A stretch of 64,000 nt of DNA from the NCBI RefSeq assembly GCF_001905725.1, contig NZ_LIWB01000018.1, positions 71,616-135,615 of the forward strand. Direction: 5' to 3'. The notes beneath the pieces were generated by a model, which ran no database searches, was not told where the DNA came from, and saw nothing but the letters and a program-made list of their open reading frames with translations. Positions 7,246 to 15,785 of this stretch are shown here, piece after piece; position 1 is the stretch's first letter, and each line of letters begins with the position of its first letter. Made by a program: the position numbers and the translations under genes. This stretch comes from Streptomyces sp. CB02400 (GTDB taxonomy: Bacteria; Actinomycetota; Actinomycetes; Streptomycetales; Streptomycetaceae).

Positions 7246-8357
7246 GCGCTCTGCTCCTGTTCCTTCTTGAGATCACGGACCGCGTCGAGGAACGCGTCGT
7301 TTTCGGCCGGGGTGCCCGCGGTGACCCGCAGCCATCCCGGTACGCCGTTGTCCCGGACCAGGACACCCCGGTCGAGGATCTTCCGCCAGGTGGCGTGGGA
7401 GTCCTCGAACCGTCCGAACTGGACGAAGTTCGCGTCGGACTCGGTCACCTCGTAGCCGAGGGCGCGCAGTTCGGCGACGAGCCGGTCGCGCTCGGCCTTG
7501 AGCTGCTCGACGTAGCCGAGCAGTGTGTCGGTGTGCTCCAGGGCGGCCAGCGCGGTCGCCTGGGTGATCGCGGAGAGGTGGTACGGCAGCCGGACGAGCT
7601 GGACGGCGTCGACGACCGCCGGGTGCGCGGCGAGGTAGCCGAGGCGCAGGCCGGCCGCGCCGAACGCCTTCGACATGGTGCGGGAGACGACCAGGTGGGG
7701 GCGTCCGTCGAGCAGCCGCAGCAGCGAGTCGCCGTGGCTGAACTCGATGTACGCCTCGTCGACGACCACCATCGACGGCTTGGCCGCCTGGGCGGCCTCG
7801 TACAGCGCGAGGACCGTCTCCGGGGGGACCGCGTTGCCGGTGGGGTTGTTGGGGGTGGTGACGAAGACGACGTCGGGCCGGTGCTCGGCGATCGCCTTCT
7901 CGGCGGCGGCGAGGTCGATGGTGAAGTCCTCGTTGCGCGGTCCGGAGATCCAGCCGGTGCCGGTGCCGCGCGAGATGAGGCCGTGCATCGAGTACGACGG
8001 TTCGAAGCCGATCGCGGTACGGCCCGGCCCGCCGAAGGTCTGCAGCAGTTGCTGGATGACCTCGTTGGAGCCGTTGGCGGCCCACACGTTCTCGACGCCG
8101 ACCGGGTGTCCGGCGGTCTTCGTCAGGTATTCGGCCAGCCTGGTGCGCAGTTCGACCGCGTCCCGGTCGGGGTAGCGGTTGAGGTGCCGGGCGGCCTCGC
8201 GGACCCGCTCGGTGATCCGCTCGACCAGCGGCTCGGGCAGCGGGTAGGGGTTCTCGTTGGTGTTCAGCCGTACGGGGACGTCCAACTGGGGAGCGCCGTA
8301 GGGGGACTTGCCGCGCAGCTCGTCCCGTACGGGGAGATCGTCGATTCCGAAGCTCAC
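7242..8357 (-). CDS. hisC: Histidinol-phosphate aminotransferase
   Basis: PLP enzyme of aminotransferase class I/II that makes histidinol phosphate from imidazole-acetol phosphate. The 371-residue protein shows NTNENPYPLPEPL near the N-terminus, ANGSNEVIQQLL for cofactor phosphate, VDEAYIEFS, and the Schiff-base lysine in SRTMSKAFGAAGLRLGYL. It overlaps hisD upstream and hisB downstream by 4 bp each, so translation of the three is probably coupled. Confidence 0.97.
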   Translation of the reverse strand: MSFGIDDLPVRDELRGKSPYGAPQLDVPVRLNTNENPYPLPEPLVERITERVREAARHLNRYPDRDAVELRTRLAEYLTKTAGHPVGVENVWAANGSNEVIQQLLQTFGGPGRTAIGFEPSYSMHGLISRGTGTGWISGPRNEDFTIDLAAAEKAIAEHRPDVVFVTTPNNPTGNAVPPETVLALYEAAQAAKPSMVVVDEAYIEFSHGDSLLRLLDGRPHLVVSRTMSKAFGAAGLRLGYLAAHPAVVDAVQLVRLPYHLSAITQATALAALEHTDTLLGYVEQLKAERDRLVAELRALGYEVTESDANFVQFGRFEDSHATWRKILDRGVLVRDNGVPGWLRVTAGTPAENDAFLDAVRDLKKEQEQSA

Positions 8358-9679
8358 TTGTTCTCAGGCACCTTCCACCCGAACCTCGCCTTGATCGCCG
8401 CGCCGTGCGCGGGCAGGTCCTCCGCCTCCGCCAGCGTGACCACGTGGTGCGCGACCTCGGCCAGCGCGTCCTCGGTGTAGTCGACGATGTGGATGCCGCG
8501 CAGGAAGGACTGGACGGACAGGCCCGAGGAGTGGCAGGCGCAGCCGCCGGTGGGCAGGACGTGGTTGGAGCCGGCCGCGTAGTCGCCGAGGGAGACCGGG
8601 GACCAGGGGCCGACGAAGATCGCGCCCGCGTTGCGCACCCGGCCGGCGAGTGCGGCGGCGTCGGCGGTCTGGATCTCCAGGTGCTCGGCGCCGTAGGCGT
8701 CGACGACGCGCAGACCCTCGTCGAGGCCGTCGACCAGGACGATCGCGGACTGGCGGCCGGACAGGGCCGGGACGATCCGGTCGTCGATGTGCTTGCTGGC
8801 CTTGACCTGCGGTTCCAGCTCCTTCTCGACGGCGTCCGCGAGCTCCGCGGAGTCGGTGACGAGGACGGCGGCGGCCAGCGGGTCGTGCTCGGCCTGGCTG
8901 ATCAGGTCGGAGGCGACGTGCACCGGGTCGGCGGTGGAGTCCGCGAGGACCGCGATCTCGGTCGGGCCCGCCTCGGCGTCGATGCCGATCATGCCGGTGA
9001 AGTAGCGCTTGGCGGCGGCGACCCAGATGTTGCCGGGGCCGGTGACCATGTTCGCGGGCGGGCAGGACCCGGTGCCGTACGCGAACATCGCGACGGCGGT
9101 GGCGCCGCCGGCCGCGTACACCTCGTCGACGCCGAGCAGGGCGCAGGCGGCGAGGATGGTCGGGTGCGGCAGGCCGCCGAAGTCGGCCTGGGCCGGGGAG
9201 GCGAGCGCGAGGGACGGGACGCCGGCCTCCTGGGCGGGCACCACGTTCATGATCACGGAGGACGGGTAGACGGCCCGGCCGCCCGGCGCGTACAGCCCCA
9301 CGCGGTCGACCGGCACCCACTTCTCGGTGACCGTGCCGCCGGGCACGACCTGGGTGGTGTGCGTGGTGCGGCGCTGCTCGCGGTGGACCAGCCGGGCGCG
9401 GCGGATGGACTCCTCCAGGGCCGCGCGCACGGCCGGGTCCAGCTCTTCCAGCGCGCGCTCGATCGCGGCGGCCGGGACCCGTACCCGATCCAGCTTCACG
9501 CCGTCGAACCGCTCGGCGAAGTCGATCAGCGCCGCGTCACCCCGATGATGCACGTCCTCGCAGATGGGCCGCACCTTCTCCAGGGCGGCCGCGACGTCGA
9601 AGTCGGCTCGGGGCAGCAGGGCGCGCAGGGCGGGGCCCTCGGGGAGGGCGTCGCCGCGCAGATCGATACGAGAGATCAC
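8354..9679 (-). CDS. hisD: Histidinol dehydrogenase
   Basis: Zn-dependent, NAD-linked oxidation of histidinol to histidine in two steps. The 441-residue length equals that usual for streptomycetes when the GTG at 9679 is used (ISRIDLRGDALPEG); the longer open frame upstream has no family similarity. Key regions are GPGNIWVAAAKRYFTG, IDAEAGPTEIAVLAD, DLISQAEHDPLAAA, and GAEHLEIQTAD. It is the first gene of the his operon and is transcribed divergently from the membrane protein starting at 9873; the 193-bp spacer should hold both promoters. I saw no His-rich leader peptide there. Confidence 0.97.
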   Translation of the reverse strand: MISRIDLRGDALPEGPALRALLPRADFDVAAALEKVRPICEDVHHRGDAALIDFAERFDGVKLDRVRVPAAAIERALEELDPAVRAALEESIRRARLVHREQRRTTHTTQVVPGGTVTEKWVPVDRVGLYAPGGRAVYPSSVIMNVVPAQEAGVPSLALASPAQADFGGLPHPTILAACALLGVDEVYAAGGATAVAMFAYGTGSCPPANMVTGPGNIWVAAAKRYFTGMIGIDAEAGPTEIAVLADSTADPVHVASDLISQAEHDPLAAAVLVTDSAELADAVEKELEPQVKASKHIDDRIVPALSGRQSAIVLVDGLDEGLRVVDAYGAEHLEIQTADAAALAGRVRNAGAIFVGPWSPVSLGDYAAGSNHVLPTGGCACHSSGLSVQSFLRGIHIVDYTEDALAEVAHHVVTLAEAEDLPAHGAAIKARFGWKVPENK

Positions 9680-9872
9680 GTGCTCAATTCTCTCAGACCG
9701 GCACAGCGGGCCGTCCGCCCGTTCCAATGGCTGATACGTCACGCCCCCGGTGACGGTCCGCGCACATTTCCGAGATCCTCTTCACTTTCCGTGTTCGACA
9801 CGTCACTTCACCGGGCATGAACGGTTGTACGAAGGGACGAACCGACGAGTAGGTGAGAAGGAGGGGAGTCAC

Positions 9873-11450
9873 GTGACCGAGGGGGTGGGACCGGGCGGCG
9901 GAGAGCCGCCGGAGGACCTGACCGCCACGGAGGCCGGGATGTGGCAGGCCTTCCGCAACGGCAGTGTGTACGACCTGAGCAGCGGTGACACGGCCGTCGA
10001 CGACCCGCACGGGGGGCATCCGTGGGGCTCCGAGCGGACGGTCCGGGCGCGCGTCGTGTGCTGGCTGCTGCTGGACGGGCCGCCCGCCCTGGCCGGCCGG
10101 GTCTCGTCGCTGAAGCTGGTCGGGGTGCAGATCAGCGGCGCGCTGGACCTGGCGGGCGGCACGGTGGTGCCGTACCTGGAGATGCGGGCCTGCCGCTTCG
10201 AGCGGGACGTGCTGCTGCCGGAGGCCCGTTTCACGACCGTGCGGATGGTGGACTGCTCGATACCGCGCCTGGAGGCGGCCCGGCTGCACACCGAGGGCGA
10301 TCTGCACCTGCCGCGCTGCCGGTTCCTGGGCGGCATACGGCTCACCGACTCGCGGATCGGTACGGATCTGCTGCTCAACCAGGCGATCGTGCACCGGGAC
10401 CGCAGCGGCCGCTCGATAGCGGCCGACGGGATGAACGTGGGCCAGGACCTCCAGGCGGAGATGCTGGAGTCGCACGGCGAGCTGAGTCTGCGCAGTGCGA
10501 CGATCGGCGTGTCGCTGAGCCTGCGCGGGGCCCGGCTGGTCAACCCCTACACCCGGCTCGCGCTGAACGCGCCGCAGCTGACCGTGGAGCGCTCGCTGTA
10601 TCTGACCCCGGCGGGGGTGGGTGCCCAGGCGCGCAGCGGGATGACACCGGCTCGCGGGACGCGGATACAGCGCTTCGAGTGCCAGGGCGGGGTGCGCCTG
10701 GACGACGGGCGGTTCGGGGACGCGGTCGACTTCGAGGGGGCCCGGTTCACCTTCACCGACGAGCAGGAGCTGTCGCTGCGCCGGGTGCAGACGCCGGAGC
10801 TGCGCTTCCTCGGGGAGCGGCCGGTGCGCGGCAGGGTCGTGCTGTCGGGGGCGAAGGTGGTCAACCTGATGGACCGGGCGGACAGCTGGCCCGGCCCCGG
10901 CCGGCTGCACATGGGCGGCTTCACCTACGAGAACCTGGTGCCGCGCGGGCCGTTCCCGCTGGCGCTGCGGCTGCGCTGGGTGGACGCGGCGAGCGCCGAG
11001 TACAACCCGGAGCCGTACGAGCGGCTGGCCGCCGTGCTGCGGGAGGGCGGGGAGGACGAGGACGCCCGCGAGGTGCTGCTCGCCAAGCAGCGCCGGCGCC
11101 GCGAGAGCCTGCCGTTGGCGGCCAAACTGTGGGGTTACATGCAGGACTGGACGGTCGCCTACGGCTACCGTCCGGGCCGGGCCGCGGTGTGGATGGCGGT
11201 GCTGTGGGCGGCCGGTTCGCTGGCCTTCGCGCGGGCCGACGCCCCGCCCCTGAAGAGCGGTGAGCACCCGGCGTGGAACCCGCCCCTGTTCACCCTGGAC
11301 CTGCTGCTGCCGGTGATCGACCTCGGCCAGGTCGGCTTCTGGCAGCTGCGCGGCGGCTGGCAGTGGCTGTCGGCCGCGTTCATCCTGCTGGGCTGGATCC
11401 TGGCGACGACGGTGGCGGCGGGGGCGACACGGACACTGCGCCGTACGTGA
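9873..11450 (+). CDS. Beta-repeat protein with C-terminal membrane domain, function unknown
   Basis: A 525-residue protein I cannot assign to a function; similar Streptomyces proteins have been labelled membrane-associated oxidoreductase without clear basis. Residues about 75-330 show irregular short repeats of the form L.G..I.G.LDL.GA..V, with RF and RL at the turns, suggesting a solenoid like pentapeptide or bactofilin-type beta helices. The C-terminal third has a helical linker (EDEDAREVLLAKQRRRRE), the conserved-looking AYGYRPGRAAVWM, then hydrophobic stretches at about 430-446, 471-490 and 500-520. No Rossmann motif is visible. GTG at 9873 has GGAGGGG upstream. Divergent from hisD. Confidence 0.7.
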   Translation: MTEGVGPGGGEPPEDLTATEAGMWQAFRNGSVYDLSSGDTAVDDPHGGHPWGSERTVRARVVCWLLLDGPPALAGRVSSLKLVGVQISGALDLAGGTVVPYLEMRACRFERDVLLPEARFTTVRMVDCSIPRLEAARLHTEGDLHLPRCRFLGGIRLTDSRIGTDLLLNQAIVHRDRSGRSIAADGMNVGQDLQAEMLESHGELSLRSATIGVSLSLRGARLVNPYTRLALNAPQLTVERSLYLTPAGVGAQARSGMTPARGTRIQRFECQGGVRLDDGRFGDAVDFEGARFTFTDEQELSLRRVQTPELRFLGERPVRGRVVLSGAKVVNLMDRADSWPGPGRLHMGGFTYENLVPRGPFPLALRLRWVDAASAEYNPEPYERLAAVLREGGEDEDAREVLLAKQRRRRESLPLAAKLWGYMQDWTVAYGYRPGRAAVWMAVLWAAGSLAFARADAPPLKSGEHPAWNPPLFTLDLLLPVIDLGQVGFWQLRGGWQWLSAAFILLGWILATTVAAGATRTLRRT

Positions 11451-11603
11451 GAACCCTGTGGCCGACGGGGGCGCGAGAAGTGCGCGCAAGGTGAAGAGCG
11501 CTCTGCTTTTTGCCGGGCCTTGACCGAACCCCGTACAACCTTCCATGACTTCCGTGTCGCCTCTGGCGCCGCTGTGACCTGCGGTCTTTCAATGGTCGAC
11601 ACC

Positions 11604-12587
11604 ATGGCTCTGATGGACGCGTTCACCCGCACATCCCGGGTGCGAGGAAAGACGACGGGCGCCACGTCTCCCGCCCCCGTCGTGCTGCCCGCCGACGACG
11701 AGGTGCTGCTCGACGCACCCGACGAGGTGCTGGGCCCGGCGCTGGTCGGGGCCGCGGGCGGTGACCACACGCCCGTCGCCGAACTGCTCGCCGCCACCCG
11801 GCGCGGCGGCGCCTGGGAGCACCGCGACCGGTATGTGCGGCGGCTGGCCGCCTTCGCGCGCTCGCGCCCCGAGTGGCTGGACACCTGGCGCGCCCACGAC
11901 CCGCGCGACCCCGACGGGCTGCTGGTGGACGCCCAGCGGGCGGTGGACCGCGCCTGGGACTCACCGGCCCGCGTCGAGCTGCTGCGCGGGGTGAGCCCGC
12001 TGATCACGGCCGCCGCCCGGGCGGACAACCGCGACCCGGTGCCCTGGCGGCTCGCCCTGGACCACGCCCGTGGCGCGCGCGCCGGGCACACGTACTTCGA
12101 GGAACTGTGGGAGGCGGCGGTCCGGCGGACCCCGCACCACCACGGCTGCCATGTGGCGGCCCTGCACTATCTGGCGTCCTCCTGGCACGGTTCGCACCAC
12201 GAGTGCTTCACCTTCGCGGACCTGGCCGCGCAGGACGCGCCGGAGGACTCGCTCACCCAGTCGCTGCCGCTGCGGGCGGCGTTCGGCTACCTCACCGACC
12301 GCTGTGGTCCCGAAGTGCCGCGCGCCCGGCTGGAAGCGGCGGCCGACCGCGCCGTGGCCCTGTCCGCCCGGCTGCCGGCGGGCCAGTCCTGGCCGGCCGA
12401 GCTGCGCAATCTGCTGACGTACGTCCTGGTCCGGCTGGAACGCCGGCGGGACGCCCTGGAGCAGCTACGGCTGACCGGCCCGTACGCCACGTCCTTCCCC
12501 TGGGACCGGGAGGCGGACGATCCCCTCGGCCGGTTCCTGGAGGTCCGTCAGAACGTGCGCGCGGCGGTCACGACCGGCTGTCCCTAG
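11604..12587 (+). CDS. Conserved hypothetical protein (soluble, helical)
   Basis: An open frame with strong actinobacterial codon bias, about 327 residues from the chosen ATG (MALMDAFTRTS). ATGs at 11592 and 11613 are alternatives and no ribosome site decides between them. The protein is rich in Ala, Arg and Trp, with helical segments such as DRYVRRLAAFARSRPEWLDT and a His-rich stretch RRTPHHHGCHVAALHYLASSWHGSHHECF cut by helices (about residues 185-215), which could bind metal. No signal peptide or membrane segment is seen. I do not recognise the family. Confidence 0.7.
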   Translation: MALMDAFTRTSRVRGKTTGATSPAPVVLPADDEVLLDAPDEVLGPALVGAAGGDHTPVAELLAATRRGGAWEHRDRYVRRLAAFARSRPEWLDTWRAHDPRDPDGLLVDAQRAVDRAWDSPARVELLRGVSPLITAAARADNRDPVPWRLALDHARGARAGHTYFEELWEAAVRRTPHHHGCHVAALHYLASSWHGSHHECFTFADLAAQDAPEDSLTQSLPLRAAFGYLTDRCGPEVPRARLEAAADRAVALSARLPAGQSWPAELRNLLTYVLVRLERRRDALEQLRLTGPYATSFPWDREADDPLGRFLEVRQNVRAAVTTGCP

Positions 12588-12679
12588 CCGGGATCCGGCT
12601 CCCCGGCACCGGTCCCGGACCGACCGAGGAGTGAACAGGGCGGTCGGCTCCGCTTCGGCGACCATTAGGCTCTTGACCC

Positions 12680-13420
12680 GTGACCACCGTCCGGCTCCCG
12701 CTCTTCCCCCTGAACACGGTGCTGTTCCCGGGGCTCGTGCTTCCGCTCAACGTCTTCGAGGAGCGCTATCGCGCCATGATGCGCGAGCTGCTGAAGACCC
12801 CGGAGGACGAGCCGCGCCGGTTCGCCGTCGTGGCGATCCGCGACGGGCACGAGGTGGCGCCGAGCGCGCCCGGCCTGCCCGATCCGACGGCCGTGCCCGA
12901 CCGGGGCCCGGCGGCGGGCTTCGGCACCGATCCGCTGCGCGCCTTCCACAAGGTGGCCTGTGTCGCCGACGCGGCGACGATCCGGGAACGGGCCGACGGC
13001 ACCTTCGAGGTGCTGGCGACCGGTACGACCCGGGTGCGGCTGCTGTCCGTCGACGCCTCGGGGCCGTATCTGACGGCCGAGGCGGAGCCGCTGGCCGAGG
13101 ATCCCGGCGACGAGGCGGGGGCGCTGGCCGAGGGGGTGCTGCGGTCCTTCCGCCAGTACCAGAAGCGGCTGGCGGGGGCGCGGGAGCGGTCGCTGACGAC
13201 CGGCGCGGAGCTGCCGGACGAGCCGGGTGTCGTCTCCTACCTGGTCGCCGCCGCGATGATGCTGGACACGCCGACGAAGCAGCGGCTGCTCCAGGCGCCG
13301 GACACGGCCTCACGGCTCCGTGACGAGCTGAAACTGCTGCGCGCGGAGACGGCCGTCATCCGTCATCTGCCGTCGCTGCCGGCCGCGGAGCTGACGCGCG
13401 GTCCGACGAGTCTCAACTGA
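12680..13420 (+). CDS. LON substrate-binding domain protein
   Basis: A 246-residue stand-alone version of the N-terminal substrate-recognition domain of Lon protease, without AAA+ or protease parts. The diagnostic start LPLFPLNTVLFPGLVLPLNVFEERYRAM is split over residues 5-32. Members in actinobacteria have no established role; substrate recognition or chaperone-like binding is a guess. GTG at 12680 lies 8 nt after a TAGGCT hexamer (12666-12671) without a Shine-Dalgarno, so a leaderless mRNA is likely. A YbaK deacylase gene follows after 30 bp. Confidence 0.88.
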   Translation: MTTVRLPLFPLNTVLFPGLVLPLNVFEERYRAMMRELLKTPEDEPRRFAVVAIRDGHEVAPSAPGLPDPTAVPDRGPAAGFGTDPLRAFHKVACVADAATIRERADGTFEVLATGTTRVRLLSVDASGPYLTAEAEPLAEDPGDEAGALAEGVLRSFRQYQKRLAGARERSLTTGAELPDEPGVVSYLVAAAMMLDTPTKQRLLQAPDTASRLRDELKLLRAETAVIRHLPSLPAAELTRGPTSLN

Positions 13421-13450
13421 CGTACGAAATCGACCGGGGTACAGGCGGGT

Positions 13451-13954
13451 ATGGCGAAGAAGTCCAAGAAGCAGCAGCAGTCGGGAGGCACGCCCGCGAC
13501 GGTGGCGCTCACCGCGGCCGGGGTGCCGTTCACGGTGCACTCCTACGAGCACGACCCGGCCCACCCGTCGTACGGCGAGGAGGCGGCCGAGGCCATGGGG
13601 GTCTCGCCGGACCGGGTCTTCAAGACACTGGTGGCGGACGTCGACGGCACGCTGACGGTGGCGGTGGTGCCGGTGGCGGGCCAACTGGACCTGAAGGCCC
13701 TGGCGTCGGCGGTGGGCGGCAAACGGGCCACGATGGCCGACCCGACCCTGGCGGAACGCACCACGGGCTACGTCCGCGGCGGCATCTCCCCCCTGGGCCA
13801 GCGCAAGAAACTCCCCACGGTGGTGGACGATTCGGCCACCCGGCACGAGACGATCTGCGTCTCAGCGGGCCGCCGCGGCCTGGAGGTAGAACTCACCCCG
13901 ACCGACCTGACCACCCTGACCTCGGCGACCCTGGCACCCATCGGCCGCCCATAG
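13451..13954 (+). CDS. ybaK: Cys-tRNA(Pro)/aminoacyl-tRNA deacylase, YbaK/EbsC family
   Basis: Hydrolyses misacylated Cys-tRNA(Pro), a trans-editing activity known for YbaK. The 167-residue protein has a Lys-rich start (MAKKSKKQQQ), then the YbaK fold: SPDRVFKTLVAD, VVPVAGQLDLKALA, and YVRGGISPLGQRKKLPTVVD, which holds the family's substrate-site GG.SP.G motif. It is 30 bp downstream of the LON-domain gene and the unit ends in a repeat-rich spacer. Confidence 0.92.
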   Translation: MAKKSKKQQQSGGTPATVALTAAGVPFTVHSYEHDPAHPSYGEEAAEAMGVSPDRVFKTLVADVDGTLTVAVVPVAGQLDLKALASAVGGKRATMADPTLAERTTGYVRGGISPLGQRKKLPTVVDDSATRHETICVSAGRRGLEVELTPTDLTTLTSATLAPIGRP

Positions 13955-14001
13955 CGGCGCAACCACGGGCAGTCGCGCCGTCGCCCCCACCCCCGCCCTA
14001 C

Positions 14002-14080
14002 GCGGGCAGTCACGCCACCGCCCCACCGCTTCCGCGGGCAGTCACGCCACCGCCCCGCCATTTCCGCGGGCAGTCGTGCC
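14002..14080. repeat. Tandem 32-bp intergenic repeat
   Basis: Two nearly identical 32-bp units, 14002-14033 and 14034-14065, begin with gcgggcagtcacgcc. A third, partial unit begins at 14066 (gcgggcagtcgtgcc) and runs into a hairpin. A degenerate earlier unit (cgggcagtcgcgccg) starts near 13967. The 16-mer 14066-14081 recurs inverted at window positions 1-16. The block fills the spacer between converging genes and contains no open gene. Confidence 0.8.
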
Positions 14081-14094
14081 GCTGGGGCGGCACG
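14075..14094. terminator. Hairpin between convergent genes
   Basis: CGTGCCGC and GCGGCACG form a perfect 8-bp stem around a TGGG loop. No U-tract follows, which is common for GC-rich actinobacterial terminators. It lies between ybaK (plus) and the DUF2567-like gene (minus), so it could act on both strands. Confidence 0.55.
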
Positions 14095-14173
14095 GGTGGG
14101 CGCGACGGCACCCCGCAAGCGCCGGGCCGCGCAAACACCCCCGGCCCACACCAACACCGGGGCACCCGGAAAC

Positions 14174-14845
14174 CTACGCCCCCGGCGACACATACGGCTC
14201 AGCCGGCGGAAACTGCTCCGGATCCCGCGGCCCGAACAACCCCGTCAACCCCAGGTGCAACACCAGCGCCGCGAACGGCCACGCCAACAACGCCCCCTTC
14301 GCACTCAGCTTCAACGGCGCGTCGAACGTGACCCCCTCACCGACACTCCGAGCCTGCGCGATCACATCCTGCGCGGGACCGAGCCACACCCCCAGCCACC
14401 AGGCCAGCAACGACCCCAGCAGCCCACCGACCGCCAGCGCCACCACCAACGGCACACCCCCGCGCCGCCGCACCAGAAACACGACAAGCGCGCTCACCGC
14501 CCCGAACCCCAGCGCGAGCAGCGAGAACGTCCCGTCCACCCCGATGACCTGCTCGCCCTCGGAGTCCTTGAGGTAGACGACCCAGCTGTCGCCGATCACG
14601 TTGCCCACGTACGGCACGCGCGGCGCCAGCCACCACCACAGCACCCCGAGCAGCACCCCGCCGAGCGCCACCGCCACCGTGGTCACGGCGGCCTCACGTA
14701 TCTCCGCCTTCATCCCGGGGCCGTCCTGTTCGTCCCACCAGCCGTGCCGTGGATACGCGGCGTCGCCGGCCTTCCCGTACGGGTGCGAGGCGGCCGCCTG
14801 CTCGTGGTCGTGCGGAGGCGGTGGTGGTGTCAGAGGTGCGCTCAC
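14174..14845 (-). CDS. DUF2567-like membrane protein
   Basis: A 223-residue integral membrane protein. A Pro-rich cytoplasmic N-terminus (SAPLTPPPPPHDHEQ) is followed by hydrophobic segments at about 54-74, 105-123, 130-152 and 185-205. An extracytoplasmic stretch VGNVIGDSWVVYLKDSEGEQ lies between the first two. The layout resembles the actinobacterial DUF2567 family, whose function is unknown; assignment is from memory of the pattern. GTG at 14845 is used. It lies 34 bp downstream of the ABC permease on the same strand and may belong to that unit. Confidence 0.65.
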   Translation of the reverse strand: MSAPLTPPPPPHDHEQAAASHPYGKAGDAAYPRHGWWDEQDGPGMKAEIREAAVTTVAVALGGVLLGVLWWWLAPRVPYVGNVIGDSWVVYLKDSEGEQVIGVDGTFSLLALGFGAVSALVVFLVRRRGGVPLVVALAVGGLLGSLLAWWLGVWLGPAQDVIAQARSVGEGVTFDAPLKLSAKGALLAWPFAALVLHLGLTGLFGPRDPEQFPPAEPYVSPGA

Positions 14846-14879
14846 CCTGCCATCGTGCCAGGCCCGGCTGTGCGGCGCG

Positions 14880-15785
14880 TCACCGGACGGCCGCCCTGCG
14901 GTACGCCCAGGTCGCGACGGCCAGCGAGAGGACACCGACGACTCCGCACACGGCGAGGTCACCGAGCACCCGCGCCCAGTCGGGGTGCGGTCCGAAGGTC
15001 CGCGCGAAGGCATCGACCCCGTACGTCGACGGCAGCAGGTCCCGGGCGAGGCGCACCGCCTCCGGCATCCGCTCCGCCGGCAGCACACCGAGCAGCAGCG
15101 CGGCCGACATGCCGAGCTGCCCCAGCAGCGTGGCCAGCTCCGCGCGGGGCGCGAGCAGGCCGAGCGCCGCGCCGAGTCCGGCGAGCGCGGCCCCGGCGAG
15201 CGGGATCACGGCGGCCAGCACCCACAGGTTCGCTAGCGGCAGCCCGAACAGCACGCACCCGAAGACCGCGGTCACCACGGTCCCCGGCACGGTGAACGAG
15301 GCGTACGCGCCCGCCGCGCCCAGCACCACCGCGGCCGGCGGCACCGGCAGGGTCGCGTAGTGGTCGAGCCCGCCGCTGGCCCGTAGCTGCCCGAAGTACT
15401 GGGCGAGCAGGTTCAGCGCGACGAAGGCGACGACCAGGACCGCCGAGCCGGCGACCACGGCCTGTGCCTCGCCGCCGCCGTCCACGACCCCGCGCATCAG
15501 GATCATGATGCCGACCGACTGGAAGGTCGCCACGAACAGCAGCGGTATCCGCGCGACCCGGGCCCGGGAGAGCTGCGCCCGGTACACGGCCGCCAGCGAC
15601 GGCCACAACCGCGCCCGGGGGCCGAGTCCGGCCGGTTGCGGCGCGGCCTCCTCCACGGCCAGGGCGCCGCCCGGCACGACATCGGCGGGTACGACACTCA
15701 CGTCGTGCTGCTCCCCTTCGCTCGGAGGTTCGCCCGGATCCACTGCGGCCCTGTTCCGTACGGATGACGCGGCCCGTGTGCTCAC
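14880..15785 (-). CDS. ABC-2 type transporter permease
   Basis: A 301-residue membrane subunit of a DrrB/ABC-2-like exporter. After about 60 soluble residues come six hydrophobic segments (about 75-95, 105-125, 155-180, 185-210, 220-245, 275-295), with RASGGLDHYATLPVPP between helices 2 and 3, a region typical of ABC-2 permeases. GTG at 15785 overlaps the ATPase stop by 4 bp (GTGA), giving tight stoichiometric coupling. The cargo cannot be inferred. Confidence 0.88.
   Translation of the reverse strand: MSTRAASSVRNRAAVDPGEPPSEGEQHDVSVVPADVVPGGALAVEEAAPQPAGLGPRARLWPSLAAVYRAQLSRARVARIPLLFVATFQSVGIMILMRGVVDGGGEAQAVVAGSAVLVVAFVALNLLAQYFGQLRASGGLDHYATLPVPPAAVVLGAAGAYASFTVPGTVVTAVFGCVLFGLPLANLWVLAAVIPLAGAALAGLGAALGLLAPRAELATLLGQLGMSAALLLGVLPAERMPEAVRLARDLLPSTYGVDAFARTFGPHPDWARVLGDLAVCGVVGVLSLAVATWAYRRAAVR

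Noticed and set aside
9680..9872. His-leader peptide attenuator before hisD
   Set aside because: No short ORF rich in His codons and no alternating hairpins were found.
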